Below, piece after piece: positions 46,253 through 57,001 of a DNA stretch of 57,001 nucleotides. The translations under genes and the position numbers were made by a program. The stretch's first letter is position 1; the number at the start of each line of letters is the position of its first letter. The stretch comes from Fictibacillus sp. BK138 (lineage in GTDB: Bacteria; Bacillota; Bacilli; Bacillales; Fictibacillaceae). The stretch covers positions 1 through 57,001 of the forward strand of contig NZ_SGXL01000006.1 in the NCBI RefSeq assembly GCF_004216955.1, in the 5' to 3' direction. The notes beneath the pieces were generated by a model. The model was not told the origin of the DNA. It did not search any database and saw only the letters and a program-made list of their open reading frames with translations.

Positions 46253-47137
46253 ATGAATGACTATTTAATCAAAGCCCTTGCATTCGACGGGCAAATTCGT
46301 GCTTATGCTATTTCAACAACAGAGATGGTAAGCGAAGCGCAGCAAAGACATAATACGTGGCCGACAGCATCAGCTGCACTAGGAAGAGCGATGACTGCTA
46401 CTACCATGATGGGTATGATGCTAAAAGGCGAAGATAATAAAATCACAGTAAAAATTGAAGGCGGAGGTCCGATCGGCGTAATCATCGTGGACAGCAACAC
46501 GAAGGGTGAAACGCGCGGTTATGTTACGAATCCTCAGACTCATTTTGATTTAAACAGCAAAGGGAAACTTGATGTGGCAAGAGCTGTTGGAAAGACTGGA
46601 TATCTATCTGTTTTAAAAGATATCGGTATGCGTGAAAAATTCACAGGACAAGTACCGATGGTTTCAGGTGAACTAGGTGAAGACTTTACGTATTATTTTG
46701 CTTCTTCAGAACAGGTTCCTTCTGCAGTAGGTGTTGGAGTTCTTGTAAATCCGGATAATTCCATCAAAGCAGCTGGCGGTTTTATCATTCAGGTAATGCC
46801 GAATGCTTCTGATAGTATCGTTGACCTTCTAGAAGAACGTATAAATGCAATACCTCCTATTTCCCGTTTAATCGAAAAAGGATTGTCTCCAGAGGAAATT
46901 TTATTTGAGCTTTTAGGAGAGGATCAGGTTCGAATTTTAGAAAAGTCACCGGTCCGCTTCCAATGTACATGTTCACACGAACGGTTCGGACAAGCGATTG
47001 TAAGTCTTGGAGAACAAGAAATCAAAGATATTATTGAAGAAGACGGTCAAGCGGAGACAAACTGCCAATTTTGTAACGCAACCTATGTTTTTTCAAAAGA
47101 AGAACTTCAAACTTTGCTTGAACAAGCAAAATCCTAA
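46253..47137 (+). CDS. hslO: Redox-regulated chaperonin Hsp33
   Basis: ATP-independent holdase activated by oxidation. 294 aa; the four zinc cysteines of the C-terminal redox switch are C238, C240, C271 and C274 (CxC and CxxC). The N-terminal core begins with [17 protein letters not shown]. It lies 14 nt after coaX, in one operon, and ends at a terminator. Confidence 0.95.
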   Translation: MNDYLIKALAFDGQIRAYAISTTEMVSEAQQRHNTWPTASAALGRAMTATTMMGMMLKGEDNKITVKIEGGGPIGVIIVDSNTKGETRGYVTNPQTHFDLNSKGKLDVARAVGKTGYLSVLKDIGMREKFTGQVPMVSGELGEDFTYYFASSEQVPSAVGVGVLVNPDNSIKAAGGFIIQVMPNASDSIVDLLEERINAIPPISRLIEKGLSPEEILFELLGEDQVRILEKSPVRFQCTCSHERFGQAIVSLGEQEIKDIIEEDGQAETNCQFCNATYVFSKEELQTLLEQAKS

Positions 47138-47159
47138 ACCCGGAATCTTTCCGGGTTTT
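47136..47159 (+). terminator. coaX-hslO terminator
   Basis: Perfect 9-bp stem AAACCCGGA / TCCGGGTTT overlapping the hslO stop, 5-nt loop, short T run. Confidence 0.8.
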
Positions 47160-47225
47160 GATTTACACATGAAAATTATTTTTTAGCGTACGATTGTAAT
47201 AGGGCGGAAATCACAGGCTTTTAAA

Positions 47226-47255
47226 TTGACACTTAATTTCCAAAGTTGATACAAT
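47226..47255 (+). promoter_or_regulatory. Sigma-A promoter of cysK
   Basis: TTGACA (47226-47231), 18-bp spacer, TACAAT (47250-47255). A CymR operator, known for B. subtilis cysK, was not identified with certainty. Confidence 0.75.
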
Positions 47256-47294
47256 TAATCCAATAAAAATACTCGGTTTTAGGAGTGATGTCAA

Positions 47295-48221
47295 ATGGCA
47301 CGTGTGGCACAGTCGATTACAGATTTAATTGGTCAAACGCCTGTTGTGAAATTAAATCGCTTAACAACAGATGATATGGCAGATGTGTACTTGAAATTAG
47401 AATTTATGAATCCAGGAAGCAGTGTAAAAGATCGGATTGCATTAGCGATGATCGAAGAAGCTGAAGAGAGCGGCAAGTTAAAAGCGGGGGACACGATCGT
47501 CGAGCCTACAAGCGGAAACACGGGAATTGGATTAGCGATGGTTGCAGCAGCAAAAGGATACAAAACAGTTCTTGTTATGCCTGAAACAATGAGTATGGAA
47601 AGACGGAATTTGTTAAGAGCATACGGAGCAGAACTTATATTAACTCCAGGACCCGAAGGAATGGGCGGAGCGATCCGGAAGGCTGAGGAACTATCAAAAG
47701 AAAAAGGCTATTTCATGCCTCAGCAATTTAAAAATGAAGCAAATCCAAAAGTTCATAAAAATACGACCGGAAAAGAAATCATCGCACAATTTCCTGACGG
47801 TCTTGATGCATTTGTGTCAGGCATCGGTACAGGCGGAACGATCACGGGTGCAGGTGAGGTAATTAAAGAAAAATATCCGGAAGCGAAAATTTACGCTGTA
47901 GAGCCGACGGATTCTCCTGTTCTTTCAGGCGGAAAACCAGGACCGCATAAGATACAAGGAATAGGTGCAGGATTTGTTCCCGATATTTTAAAAACTGATG
48001 TTTACGATGAAGTCTTAACGATCTCAAATGATGAAGCATTTGAATGGGCAAGAAGAGCAGCCCGTGAAGAAGGCCTATTAGGAGGCATCTCCTCAGGTGC
48101 CGCAATCGCAGCTGCCTTAAAAGTAGCCAAAAAGCTCGGAAAAGGAAAAAAGGTACTCGCTGTAATTCCAAGCAACGGTGAAAGATACTTAAGCACACCG
48201 CTATACCAATTCGAAGACTAG
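47295..48221 (+). CDS. cysK: Cysteine synthase A
   Basis: PLP enzyme making L-cysteine from O-acetylserine and sulfide. 308 aa; PLP lysine K45 in SSVKDRIAL, asparagine loop [10 protein letters not shown] (about 72-81), and PLP phosphate loop [10 protein letters not shown] (about 179-188). In B. subtilis CysK also acts as a partner of the repressor CymR. Own promoter and terminator. Confidence 0.95.
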   Translation: MARVAQSITDLIGQTPVVKLNRLTTDDMADVYLKLEFMNPGSSVKDRIALAMIEEAEESGKLKAGDTIVEPTSGNTGIGLAMVAAAKGYKTVLVMPETMSMERRNLLRAYGAELILTPGPEGMGGAIRKAEELSKEKGYFMPQQFKNEANPKVHKNTTGKEIIAQFPDGLDAFVSGIGTGGTITGAGEVIKEKYPEAKIYAVEPTDSPVLSGGKPGPHKIQGIGAGFVPDILKTDVYDEVLTISNDEAFEWARRAAREEGLLGGISSGAAIAAALKVAKKLGKGKKVLAVIPSNGERYLSTPLYQFED

Positions 48222-48228
48222 CATAACC

Positions 48229-48251
48229 GCTCCCTTATGGGGGCTTTTTTT
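48229..48251 (+). terminator. cysK terminator
   Basis: GCTCCC / GGGGGC stem (one G-T), TTAT loop, T7. Confidence 0.75.
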
Positions 48252-48317
48252 ATTCGAAAGATAACGACGAAACGCGAAAGCTTCGTTTTAGACCCGTTAT
48301 CGGGTACTTGTTGTAAA

Positions 48318-48463
48318 TTTTACGGTATGTGTTCTTATATTTATTACACGTTCGCTCAGAATCTTTAAGTTACGCTCAAAAATGGCGAGTTACGCTCAAA
48401 ATCTTCTAGCTTCGCTCAAACAGACCTTAGTTACGCTCAAGATCGTCTTTCTTCGGTCAAAGG
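48318..48463 (-). repeat. GAGCG periodic array, copy A4
   Basis: Reverse-strand array: CGCTC at 48353, 48373, 48393, 48413 and 48434, and a degenerate CGGTC at 48454 (spacing 20, 20, 20, 21, 20). Tail with TTTTACGGT and ACGTGT-like/ACACGT arms (one base changed) at about 48318-48351. It lies in the 439-bp cysK-pabB gap, which holds no gene. Confidence 0.85.
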
Positions 48464-48487
48464 AACTAAAATCAAGGCAAAACTTAA

Positions 48488-48541
48488 GAGACTGACCGCA
48501 CGCCACACGGAAAGTGAGCATCCTGGAGCGGAAATCAACAC
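48488..48541 (-). repeat. Family B fragment, copy B11
   Basis: GACTGACCGCACGCC, ACGGAAAGTGAGCATCC, TGGAGCGGAAATCAACA: the reversed left half of family B, 30 bp beyond array A4 on the side away from its tail, as for A3/B10. Confidence 0.75.
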
Positions 48542-48660
48542 TGCCAAAGCAAAAATCATACATAAATTCGTTTGAAAATGCAGGAAATTGACAGAAAGAT
48601 GTGCCAAAGTGAAATGCCTCATGTACAATGTAAACAGAAGATTTTTGGGAGAGTGACCTT

Positions 48661-50091
48661 ATGGGGAAGAACAAGAAATGGCATGTGCTGCATACTAACA
48701 TTCCGCTTTCGAAAGAAGAGTGGTTTTTTAAATATAAAACGTTGTCGGCAACCGAACCGCGTCATGTTTTATTGGAGAGCGGAAGAACAGGAAAGTACAG
48801 TATTATCGGACTTTCGCCATTTGCTGAGGTTTCTGGAAAAGAAAATGTTTTAACGGTAAAAACAGACGACGGGATCTCGATAAAAAAAGGACCCGTTTAC
48901 AAAGAGTTTCAACAATGGTTTAAGCATTTTGAGATCGAACCCGTTCATGGTCTGCCGGATTTTACAGGTGGGGCAATCGGATACTTGAGTTATGACCTGA
49001 CTCGTGAATTCGAGAAACTTCCAGCACGTGCAGATGATGACCTCGGACTGCCTGATTTATACTTTTTATTATTCAAAGATGTATTCGTTTATGATCATGA
49101 GACGAACAAGCTTTGGATTCTTGTGTTAAGTGAAGAAAAAGACGATCCATATAGCCTGGACAAGCTGCGTGCTTTTAAGGAGATGTGGCACACACCTAGC
49201 TCCCCGGAGACTGCAAGAATTTTTGACCAAAGTTTTTCAAACGATGACAACTTTAAGCATGTATCTATGACTGAAGATGTTTTCGTTGAAGCGGTCAAAA
49301 AGATCCAATCCTATATCTCTGACGGAGACGTATTTCAGGTGAATCTATCTGTGCGCCAATCAAAGGCACTGCAGACGGAGCCTTTTAACATATATGAGGA
49401 ATTAAGAAGAATTAACCCTTCACCTTATATGGGGTATTTACAAACCCCTGATTTCCAGCTGGTAAGTGCTTCTCCAGAACTTTTAGTAAAGAAAAAAGGC
49501 GATTGTGTAAGTACCCGGCCTATAGCAGGTACACGCCCGCGCGGCAGAACGGAAGAAGAAGATCTTGAGCTTGCAAATACCCTCATCGAAAATGAAAAAG
49601 AACGTGCAGAACATGTGATGCTCGTTGATCTTGAAAGAAACGATCTTGGCAAAGTTTCAGCCTACGGAACAGTTAAGGTAGATGAGTTCATGGTGATCGA
49701 AAGGTATTCACATGTTATGCATATTGTCTCAAATGTAGTCGGTAAGCTTCGTCCGGAATGTGATGCGTTCGATTGTATCAAAGCGACATTCCCTGGTGGA
49801 ACAATAACGGGTGCGCCGAAAGTGAGAACGATGGAGATCATTGAAGAACTTGAGCCAGTCAGAAGAGGCGTTTATACAGGAAGTATCGGATGGATCGGGT
49901 TTAACGGTGATACAGAAATGAATATCGCAATACGCACGATGGTATGTCAAAATGGAACTGCGCATGTTCAAGCAGGCGCGGGTATTGTCATTGACTCGAT
50001 ACCGGAAAGTGAATATAAAGAGAGTTTGAAAAAAGCAGAGGCGCTGTGGCGTGCCAAAGAGCAAAGTGAGCTCGGGTCAATTTTGGTATAA
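48661..50091 (+). CDS. pabB: Aminodeoxychorismate synthase component I
   Basis: Chorismate-using subunit that, with PabA, makes 4-amino-4-deoxychorismate for folate. 476 aa; chorismate-binding core from about 215, with [12 protein letters not shown] (about 224-235), [16 protein letters not shown] (about 285-300), [17 protein letters not shown] (about 312-328) and [15 protein letters not shown] (about 379-393). Anthranilate synthase is an alternative for the fold; the pabA-pabC-folP-folB-folK neighbours decide for PabB. First gene of the folate operon. Confidence 0.94.
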   Translation: MGKNKKWHVLHTNIPLSKEEWFFKYKTLSATEPRHVLLESGRTGKYSIIGLSPFAEVSGKENVLTVKTDDGISIKKGPVYKEFQQWFKHFEIEPVHGLPDFTGGAIGYLSYDLTREFEKLPARADDDLGLPDLYFLLFKDVFVYDHETNKLWILVLSEEKDDPYSLDKLRAFKEMWHTPSSPETARIFDQSFSNDDNFKHVSMTEDVFVEAVKKIQSYISDGDVFQVNLSVRQSKALQTEPFNIYEELRRINPSPYMGYLQTPDFQLVSASPELLVKKKGDCVSTRPIAGTRPRGRTEEEDLELANTLIENEKERAEHVMLVDLERNDLGKVSAYGTVKVDEFMVIERYSHVMHIVSNVVGKLRPECDAFDCIKATFPGGTITGAPKVRTMEIIEELEPVRRGVYTGSIGWIGFNGDTEMNIAIRTMVCQNGTAHVQAGAGIVIDSIPESEYKESLKKAEALWRAKEQSELGSILV

Positions 50092-50119
50092 AACAGTACA
50101 TGAGAGGAGAAGAGACGAG

Positions 50120-50713
50120 ATGATTTTAATGATTGATAACTATGATTCTTTTACGTACAACCTCGTTCAATATTTAGGTGAGATGGGTGAGGAGCTAGTC
50201 GTAAAACGAAATGATGAAATTACGATTAAAGAGATCGAGGAGTTAAATCCAGAATTTCTGATGATATCCCCTGGCCCATGCTCTCCGAATGAAGCGGGCA
50301 TTAGTTTAAAAGCAATTGAATATTTTGCTGGGAAGATTCCTGTATTCGGCGTATGTCTCGGACACCAGGCGATCGCCCAGGTTTTTGGCGGAGACGTAAT
50401 ACGGGCGGACAGATTGATGCATGGCAAAGTTTCTCCGGTGCTTCATGATGGAAAAACCGTATATGAAGGCTTAGAACAGGAATTTCCTGCAACACGCTAC
50501 CACTCTTTGATTGTCAAAAGAGAAACGCTGCCGGATTGTTTTGAGATTTCCTCGTGGACAAAAGAAGGCGAGATTATGGGAATCCGCCATAAAGAACTCC
50601 CGATCGAAGGGGTGCAATATCATCCAGAATCTATTTTAACGGAGGACGGAAAGAAACTCTTAAGAAACTTTATTGATTTCTATAAAGGCAAAAACGTATG
50701 TACATCTATATAA
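50120..50713 (+). CDS. pabA: Glutamine amidotransferase PabA (shared with anthranilate synthase)
   Basis: Supplies ammonia from glutamine to PabB; in B. subtilis the same protein also serves TrpE. 197 aa class I amidotransferase: oxyanion SPGPCSP (about 53-59), nucleophile C79 in GVCLGHQ, and His-Glu in YHPES (about 170-174). ATG 50120 follows GAGAGGAG. It overlaps pabC by 16 nt. If no trpG exists elsewhere in the genome it would be amphibolic; that cannot be seen here. Confidence 0.95.
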   Translation: MILMIDNYDSFTYNLVQYLGEMGEELVVKRNDEITIKEIEELNPEFLMISPGPCSPNEAGISLKAIEYFAGKIPVFGVCLGHQAIAQVFGGDVIRADRLMHGKVSPVLHDGKTVYEGLEQEFPATRYHSLIVKRETLPDCFEISSWTKEGEIMGIRHKELPIEGVQYHPESILTEDGKKLLRNFIDFYKGKNVCTSI

Positions 50714-51546
50714 ACGGAAAAGTTCTAGCGAAGGAAGAGGCCAAAATATCTCCTTATGACCACGGATTCATGTATGGTCTTGGAGCGTTTGAAACGTTCA
50801 GAACATATAATGGCTTCCCTTATTTGATTGATGAACATATGGGACGGCTTCATGAAGCACTTAAAGAGTTAAATATTGATGCAGAATTAAATACAGATCA
50901 TGTTATAGAAGTGGTGCAGACTCTTCTGCAAAAAAACAAACTTGAAAATGCCTATTTTCGTTTAAACGTATCGGCAGGCAACGGTGATATAGGTTTGCAA
51001 ACACAGCCTTATGAAAATCCTGCGGTTATTCTTTTTACGAAGCCACTACCGAACCAGCTGCCTTCAGCGAAAGAACTGATTGTACTCAATACTGTCCGCA
51101 ACACTCCTGAAGGTAAACAAAGGCTAAAGTCCCATCACTATTTAAACAGTATACTTGGCAAAAGAGAGCTTAAGGATCCAGTCGGCCAAGAAGGAATTTT
51201 CCTGTCAGAACAAGGATTCATCAGTGAAGGCACAGTCTCCAACCTTTTTTGGTTTAAGGATGAAACCTTGTTCACTCCGGGATTATCAACAGGTATTCTA
51301 AATGGAATTACAAGAAAATGGGTATTAAATGCTTCCAAGAAATTGAACATTCCTTTTGAAACGGGGAATTATAAAATAAATGAACTTCATGATGCGGATG
51401 AAGTATTTCTAACGAATTCGATACAGGAACTTGTCCCGGTTAACCGGTTCGAACAAAAACAGTTTCCTGGAACGAACGGACAGTTTTTTCAAAAACTGAA
51501 AGCAAAGTACAAGGAAGATACGAATAATAGACGCCGAACGATTTAA
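50698..51546 (+). CDS. pabC: Aminodeoxychorismate lyase
   Basis: PLP fold-type IV enzyme that releases pyruvate from aminodeoxychorismate to give 4-aminobenzoate. 282 aa; PLP lysine K144 in [11 protein letters not shown], the early [18 protein letters not shown] (about 18-35) and EGTVSNLFW (about 177-185). Branched-chain aminotransferases share the fold; position between pabA and folP decides. The start lies inside the end of pabA. Confidence 0.93.
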   Translation: MYIYINGKVLAKEEAKISPYDHGFMYGLGAFETFRTYNGFPYLIDEHMGRLHEALKELNIDAELNTDHVIEVVQTLLQKNKLENAYFRLNVSAGNGDIGLQTQPYENPAVILFTKPLPNQLPSAKELIVLNTVRNTPEGKQRLKSHHYLNSILGKRELKDPVGQEGIFLSEQGFISEGTVSNLFWFKDETLFTPGLSTGILNGITRKWVLNASKKLNIPFETGNYKINELHDADEVFLTNSIQELVPVNRFEQKQFPGTNGQFFQKLKAKYKEDTNNRRRTI

Positions 51547-51571
51547 GGGTTTAAGAAAGGGAAGATAGTCT

Positions 51572-52426
51572 ATGCATGAAATGATCATGAATCAGCCTAA
51601 GCTTGTATGCGGAGAATACGTCCTCGATTTTTCGAAAAAAACATATGTGATGGGGATCCTCAACGTAACTCCTGATTCTTTCTCAGATGGCGGACATCAT
51701 AACCGGATTGAGCAAGCCATCGTCCACGCAAAAGAGATGGTGAAGGACGGAGCTGACATTATTGATGTTGGCGGTGAATCCACTAGACCTGGAGCTCTAA
51801 AAGTAACGTTAGATGAAGAACTGGAACGGGTGATCCCTGTCATTGAAGCATTGAAAAAGGAAGTCAATGTTCCGATTTCGATCGATACGTATAAAGCAGA
51901 AACGGCAAGACAAGCAGTTCAAGCTGGTGCTCATATCATCAATGATGTATGGGGTGCAAAACTGGATCCTGAGATGCCGCGTGTTATGGCCGAAACAAAT
52001 GTACCGGTGATCTTAATGCATAACCGATTCGATACCAACTATCAGGAGTTCATGGCCGATGTGATTGCTGACTTAGAACATAGTATAGCAATAGCCGTTA
52101 AGGCAGGTGTTAAACCAGAAAACATTATACTTGATCCTGGTATCGGATTCGTAAAATCCTTTCAGCAAAATCTTGAAACCATGAGAAGACTGGATGAAAT
52201 AACTAATATGGGCTATCCCGTACTGCTGGGTACTTCCCGAAAATCCGTGATCGGAAAAGCGCTGGATCTTCCAGTTGATGAACGTATGGAAGGAACCGGT
52301 GCTACAGTATGTCTTGGCATTGAGCGAGGATGTTCGATCGTTCGTGTTCATGATGTTAAAGAAATGAGCAGGATGGCAAAAATGATGGATATAATGCTCG
52401 GGAAAGGTGCTGAGAGCCATGGATAA
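51572..52426 (+). CDS. folP: Dihydropteroate synthase
   Basis: Condenses 4-aminobenzoate with 6-hydroxymethyl-dihydropterin diphosphate; the sulfonamide target (sul in B. subtilis). 284 aa TIM barrel: GILNVTPDSFSDGG (about 27-40), IDVGGESTRPGA (about 66-77), ISIDTYKAE (about 108-116), NDVWG (about 126-130), GTSRKSVIG (about 222-230). AAAGGGAAG lies before the ATG. It overlaps folB by 8 nt. Confidence 0.96.
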   Translation: MHEMIMNQPKLVCGEYVLDFSKKTYVMGILNVTPDSFSDGGHHNRIEQAIVHAKEMVKDGADIIDVGGESTRPGALKVTLDEELERVIPVIEALKKEVNVPISIDTYKAETARQAVQAGAHIINDVWGAKLDPEMPRVMAETNVPVILMHNRFDTNYQEFMADVIADLEHSIAIAVKAGVKPENIILDPGIGFVKSFQQNLETMRRLDEITNMGYPVLLGTSRKSVIGKALDLPVDERMEGTGATVCLGIERGCSIVRVHDVKEMSRMAKMMDIMLGKGAESHG

Positions 52427-52781
52427 AATGTATGTGACAGGTATGAAATTTTATGGTTATCACGGCGTTTTTGCTGAGGAACAAAAGCTCGGCCAGCGGT
52501 TCAACGTAGATGTAACACTGTCGATGGATCTTTCGAGAGCGGGACTTACTGATGAACTAGATCAAACGGTTAACTATAAGGAAGTTTATGATGCAGTAAA
52601 GAAGATCGTTGAGGGAGATCCAGTTAAACTTCTAGAGTCTCTGGCTGAAAGCATCGCTGCCTCTTTGCTTGGCAAGTTCACTTCAGTTGATGAAACAACG
52701 GTCAAAGTAATAAAACCTGATCCTCCAATCCCGGGACATTATGATTCGGTTGCTGTGGAGATCACAAGGGGCAGAAGTTAG
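52419..52781 (+). CDS. folB: Dihydroneopterin aldolase
   Basis: Cleaves 7,8-dihydroneopterin to 6-hydroxymethyl-dihydropterin and glycolaldehyde. 120 aa, the same as B. subtilis: MKFYGYHGVFAEEQKLGQRF (about 9-28) with the catalytic Glu, VNYKEVYD near 55 and KPDPPIPGHYDSVAVEI near 97. ATG 52419 inside the folP end follows GGAAAGGTG. folK follows with no gap. Confidence 0.95.
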   Translation: MDKMYVTGMKFYGYHGVFAEEQKLGQRFNVDVTLSMDLSRAGLTDELDQTVNYKEVYDAVKKIVEGDPVKLLESLAESIAASLLGKFTSVDETTVKVIKPDPPIPGHYDSVAVEITRGRS

Positions 52782-53315
52782 ATGAAACAAATCAATACAG
52801 CTTACTTGTCTATCGGTTCTAATATGGGAGACAGGGAAGGACTGCTCAAAAAATCAATAGAGCTTCTTAACGGATATCCAAATGTTTTAATAGAAAGTGT
52901 ATCTTCTATCTATGAGACAGACCCAGTTGGATTTACTGATCAGCCGCTGTTTTTGAATTTAGCCATAAAACTCAAAACCAGTCTTTCTCCACAGGCATTA
53001 TTGAGTATAATGCAAGAGGTGGAGAACAATCTGGACAGAAAAAGGGTTCAAAAATGGGGACCTCGAACAATAGACCTTGACATTTTATTGTATAATAGTG
53101 TAAGTATACAGACGGAAGACTTAGAAATTCCGCATCCACGTATGCTTGAAAGGGCATTTGTTCTGATACCTCTTAGTGAAATTGCTCCTGATAATATTTA
53201 TCCGGATAAAACAATTTCTTTACATCAAGTCCTTTGCGAACAAAGAGATAAAGAAGGTGTACGCATATGGAAGAAGACAGACTGGGAAGGCGCATCCGTG
53301 CGTTCAGAAAGTTAA
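52782..53315 (+). CDS. folK: 6-hydroxymethyl-dihydropterin pyrophosphokinase
   Basis: Transfers diphosphate from ATP to hydroxymethyl-dihydropterin, giving the FolP substrate. 177 aa: YLSIGSNMGDREG near the N-terminus, ETDPVG near 45, WGPRTIDLDILLYN (about 89-102) with the metal-binding DxD, and IPHPRMLERAFVLIPL (about 112-127). The ATG follows directly on the folB stop (coupled). The 3' end overlaps yazB by 49 nt. Confidence 0.95.
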   Translation: MKQINTAYLSIGSNMGDREGLLKKSIELLNGYPNVLIESVSSIYETDPVGFTDQPLFLNLAIKLKTSLSPQALLSIMQEVENNLDRKRVQKWGPRTIDLDILLYNSVSIQTEDLEIPHPRMLERAFVLIPLSEIAPDNIYPDKTISLHQVLCEQRDKEGVRIWKKTDWEGASVRSES

Positions 53316-53464
53316 AAGGCTATACACAAGAGCAGCTAGCTAAAGATATCGGTATTTCGGTGTCGGTTCTTGGCGAGGTGGAAAGGGGCAGCCGAAAGCC
53401 CAAAGTAGATTTACTCCACAAAATAGCGAATCAATTTTGCATTAACGTTGAAGAGTTACAGTAA
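53267..53464 (+). CDS. XRE-family helix-turn-helix protein YazB
   Basis: 65-aa protein that is nearly only a Cro/C1-type HTH: RLGRRIRAFRKLKGYTQEQLAK, DIGISVSVLGEVERGSRKP, then LLHKIANQFCINVEELQ. DNA target unknown. It sits between folK and dusB in many Bacilli; its start lies 49 nt inside folK (+1 frame), so its dosage should follow folate enzymes. A role as regulator of the operon is possible but unproven. Confidence 0.88.
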   Translation: MEEDRLGRRIRAFRKLKGYTQEQLAKDIGISVSVLGEVERGSRKPKVDLLHKIANQFCINVEELQ

Positions 53465-53509
53465 GCAGATAGATTTTATTAAATGATTGGAAACGAGGTG
53501 ATATGGACG

Positions 53510-54499
53510 TTGAAAATCGGTGATATTACATTGAAAAATCCTGTTGTCCTTGCCCCTATGGCAGGTGTGTGCAACCCTGCATTCCGTTTGATCGCAAAAG
53601 AGTTTGGAGCTGGGCTTGTGTGTGCAGAGATGGTAAGTGACAAGGGAATTCTTTATGAAAATGAAAGATCGCTTAAGATGCTGTATGTAGATGAACGTGA
53701 AAAACCGTTAAGCCTTCAAATTTTCGGTGGAGAACGTGAATCATTGGTAGCTGCGGCTAAATACGTTGATAAGCATACAAATGCAGATATAATTGATATC
53801 AATATGGGATGCCCGGTTCCTAAAATCACAAAGTGTGATGCGGGGGCAAAGTGGCTCCTTGATCCAGACAAGATCTATGAGATGGTAGCTGCAACAGTAG
53901 ATGCTGTTCAAAAGCCAGTAACAGTAAAGATGCGGGTCGGATGGGATGAAGATCACATTTATGCTGTAAAAAACGCACAGGCAGTCGAACGTGCAGGCGG
54001 TGCAGCAGTAGCGGTTCATGGTCGTACACGTGTTCAGATGTATGAAGGAACAGCTAATTGGGATATCATCAAAGAAGTAAAACAAAATGTTTCGATTCCT
54101 GTAATCGGAAATGGTGATATTTCAACACCCCAAGAAGCAAAAGAACGTCTTGAGAAATATGGCGTTGACGGTGTAATGATCGGCAGAGCGGCTCTCGGAA
54201 ATCCCTGGATGCTTTACCGTACCGTTCAATACCTGGAAACAGGAGAGATTCTTCCGGAACCTGATGCTCGTGAAAAAATGAACATCTGCATGCTGCACAT
54301 GGATCGTTTGATCGAGCTTAAAGGCGAAGATGTTGCAGTTCGAGAAATGAGAAAACATGCAGCATGGTATCTTAAAGGGTTACCAAAGACAGGAACTGTT
54401 CGAAATGAAATTAACCAGATGACGACGCGTGATGACATGAGCAAGGTATTGTTCAATTACGTAGAACAAGTCGAAGAGATACAGCAAAAAATCAGCTAA
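53510..54499 (+). CDS. dusB: tRNA-dihydrouridine synthase DusB
   Basis: FMN-dependent enzyme that reduces uridines in tRNA (and, for B. subtilis DusB1/YacF, also reported on rRNA). 329 aa TIM barrel with APMAGVCNPAFR (about 15-26), catalytic C101 in NMGCPVPK, KMRVGWDEDH (about 139-148) and VHGRTRVQMYEG (about 166-177). TTG 53510 is chosen by homology and GAGGTGAT (53494-53501); the ATG at 53483 precedes that site and would add nine residues. Confidence 0.94.
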   Translation: MKIGDITLKNPVVLAPMAGVCNPAFRLIAKEFGAGLVCAEMVSDKGILYENERSLKMLYVDEREKPLSLQIFGGERESLVAAAKYVDKHTNADIIDINMGCPVPKITKCDAGAKWLLDPDKIYEMVAATVDAVQKPVTVKMRVGWDEDHIYAVKNAQAVERAGGAAVAVHGRTRVQMYEGTANWDIIKEVKQNVSIPVIGNGDISTPQEAKERLEKYGVDGVMIGRAALGNPWMLYRTVQYLETGEILPEPDAREKMNICMLHMDRLIELKGEDVAVREMRKHAAWYLKGLPKTGTVRNEINQMTTRDDMSKVLFNYVEQVEEIQQKIS

Positions 54500-54511
54500 T
54501 TATAGTGACAT

Positions 54512-54545
54512 ACAGCCAGATCATCAGATGACTGGCTGTTGTTTG
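54512..54545 (+). terminator. Hairpin after dusB
   Basis: ACAGCCAG / CTGGCTGT perfect stem with 12-nt loop and TGTTGTTT tail. The weak T run may allow readthrough to the greA-like gene and lysS. Confidence 0.6.
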
Positions 54546-54607
54546 CTTAAATGGTCAAAACAGCAGCCGGTGTTTTCTTATATTATAAAATTTAGGGGGA
54601 AAAGCAT

Positions 54608-56531
<1,924 letters not shown>

Positions 56532-56540
56532 GTTATTTAA

Positions 56541-56565
56541 AACCAGCCTAGTGCTGGTTTTTTTA
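56541..56565 (+). terminator. lysS terminator
   Basis: AACCAGC / GCTGGTT perfect stem, 5-nt loop, T7. Confidence 0.85.
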
Positions 56566-56738
56566 TTTAAACAGGAATGGATTGTTTTTATTTTGAGAAA
56601 GATAAATGGGGTGCTGACCAAGCAATTGCCATTTCACAATATCTTGTGTTTAAAGGTGAATTGCTTAGCCCATATTGTAATTAGCACTATATCGGTTTTG
56701 TTTGAAGAAAAAATGTTTAATTATTTTAAGGAAAACTA
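56566..56738. other. AT-rich gap after lysS
   Basis: No gene, repeat of the two families, or RNA was recognised; short reading frames here have no ribosome binding site. It leads to the rRNA promoters. Confidence 0.5.
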
Positions 56739-56767
56739 TTGTACAAGAGCGAAAATGGTGGTATATT
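56739..56767 (+). promoter_or_regulatory. rRNA operon promoter P1 (candidate)
   Basis: TTGTAC (56739-56744), 17-bp spacer, TATATT (56762-56767), about 230 bp before 16S rRNA; AT-rich sequence upstream could be an UP element. Confidence 0.6.
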
Positions 56768-56839
56768 ATTCTTCGTCGCAAGGAATACTAACGTGTTGAT
56801 TGCTTCTCTAAAACGATTTAAAGTTTTTTGAGAAAGCTG

Positions 56840-56869
56840 TTGACAACAAGGGTTGCGGCATGATAACCT
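56840..56869 (+). promoter_or_regulatory. rRNA operon promoter P2 (candidate)
   Basis: TTGACA (56840-56845) preceded by AAAGCTG; -10 is TAACCT at 18 bp or ATAACC at 17 bp, neither perfect. Tandem P1/P2 is usual for Bacillus rRNA operons. Confidence 0.6.
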
Positions 56870-56904
56870 AATAAAGTCGCCAAAACGAGCGGCATTAAAA
56901 AAGG

Positions 56905-56994
56905 TTAAACAAGTTCTTTGAAAACTGAACAAAAGCAAAGGTAAGGAATTAAGAATTAATTCCGTCAGTAACAAATGAGAGCAAGTCAAACACT
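56905..56994 (+). other. 16S rRNA leader with boxA-like site
   Basis: GTTCTTTGAAAACTGAAC at about 56910-56927 is the conserved boxA-type antitermination segment of Bacillus rRNA leaders. GGAATTA / TAATTCC (56945-56963) is a hairpin, part of the processing region. AGCAAGTCAAACAC then leads to 16S. Confidence 0.75.
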
Positions 56995-57001
56995 TTTATG
57001 G
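56995..57001 (+). rRNA. rrs: 16S ribosomal RNA, 5' extreme (partial)
   Basis: The window ends at TTTATGG, which in Bacillus precedes or begins the mature 16S sequence (next would be AGAGTTTGATCC). Only the first bases at most are included; inferred from the leader. Confidence 0.6.

Noticed and set aside
47161-47294. CymR operator or riboswitch before cysK
   Set aside because: Only the sigma-A promoter could be read; no sequence could be matched with confidence to a known operator, and there is no terminator or riboswitch motif.
56551-56799. Small frame after lysS (82 codons)
   Set aside because: It starts in the lysS terminator and runs into the rRNA promoter; no ribosome binding site and no recognisable domain.

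Overview
The window is a stretch of chromosome from an endospore-forming Bacillaceae bacterium (a Firmicute related to Bacillus but not B. subtilis; the genus cannot be fixed from the sequence alone). The evidence is the near-complete conservation of the B. subtilis csfB-to-lysS gene order, many sporulation genes (csfB, yabG, sspF, spoVG, fin, spoVT, yabP, yabQ, spoIIE, yabS, yabT), and promoters readable for sigma A, B, E, F, G and H. It is bounded by ribosomal operons: bases 1-56 are the 3' end of a 5S rRNA, and the right end is the promoter and leader of the next rRNA operon, stopping at the first bases of 16S rRNA.

Layout: (i) 0.7-8.5 kb: csfB, an Orn/Lys/Arg decarboxylase, tmk, darA, yaaR, holB, ricT, yabA, then trmN-like/yazA/rsmI. 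These serve nucleotide supply, clamp loading, c-di-AMP sensing, replication control and RNA methylation. (ii) 8.5-17.7 kb: abrB (reverse strand, with a Spo0A-type operator), metG, tatD, yabE, rnmV, rsmA, yabG, veg, sspF. (iii) 17.8-29.4 kb: ispE, purR-ridA, spoVG, glmU-prs, ctc, pth, fin, mfd, spoVT. (iv) 29.8-36 kb: spoVB-like flippase, yabN (MazG), an HU gene absent from this place in B. subtilis, rqcP, yabP-yabQ-divIC, yabR, tRNA-Met. (v) 36.4-45 kb: spoIIE, yabS-yabT, tilS-hprT-ftsH. (vi) 45.5-56.5 kb: coaX, hslO, cysK, and a folate operon pabB-pabA-pabC-folP-folB-folK continuing through yazB, dusB, a GreA/Rnk-like gene and lysS. All genes but abrB read rightwards, as expected next to an origin. 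Relative to B. subtilis, xpaC, yaaN and yacD are missing, and hup and the greA-like gene are extra.

The unusual content is in the gaps. Two dispersed intergenic families occur. Family A (four copies) is a periodic array of five or six GAGCG motifs spaced 20-21 bp apart with variable spacers, always closed by the same short inverted repeat. Family B (about ten full or partial copies) is a MITE-like 130-bp palindromic element ending in GTTGATT/AATCAAC. Three of the four A arrays are embedded in or abut pieces of B. Other points of interest are a duplicated tandem Spo0A-box pair upstream of abrB, a metG leader with a terminator but no T-box, a switch-like HU leader, an inverted repeat around the spoVT promoter, and the GreA-like protein that lacks the acidic tip.

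Coordinates and motifs were read by eye; no database search, folding program or alignment was run.
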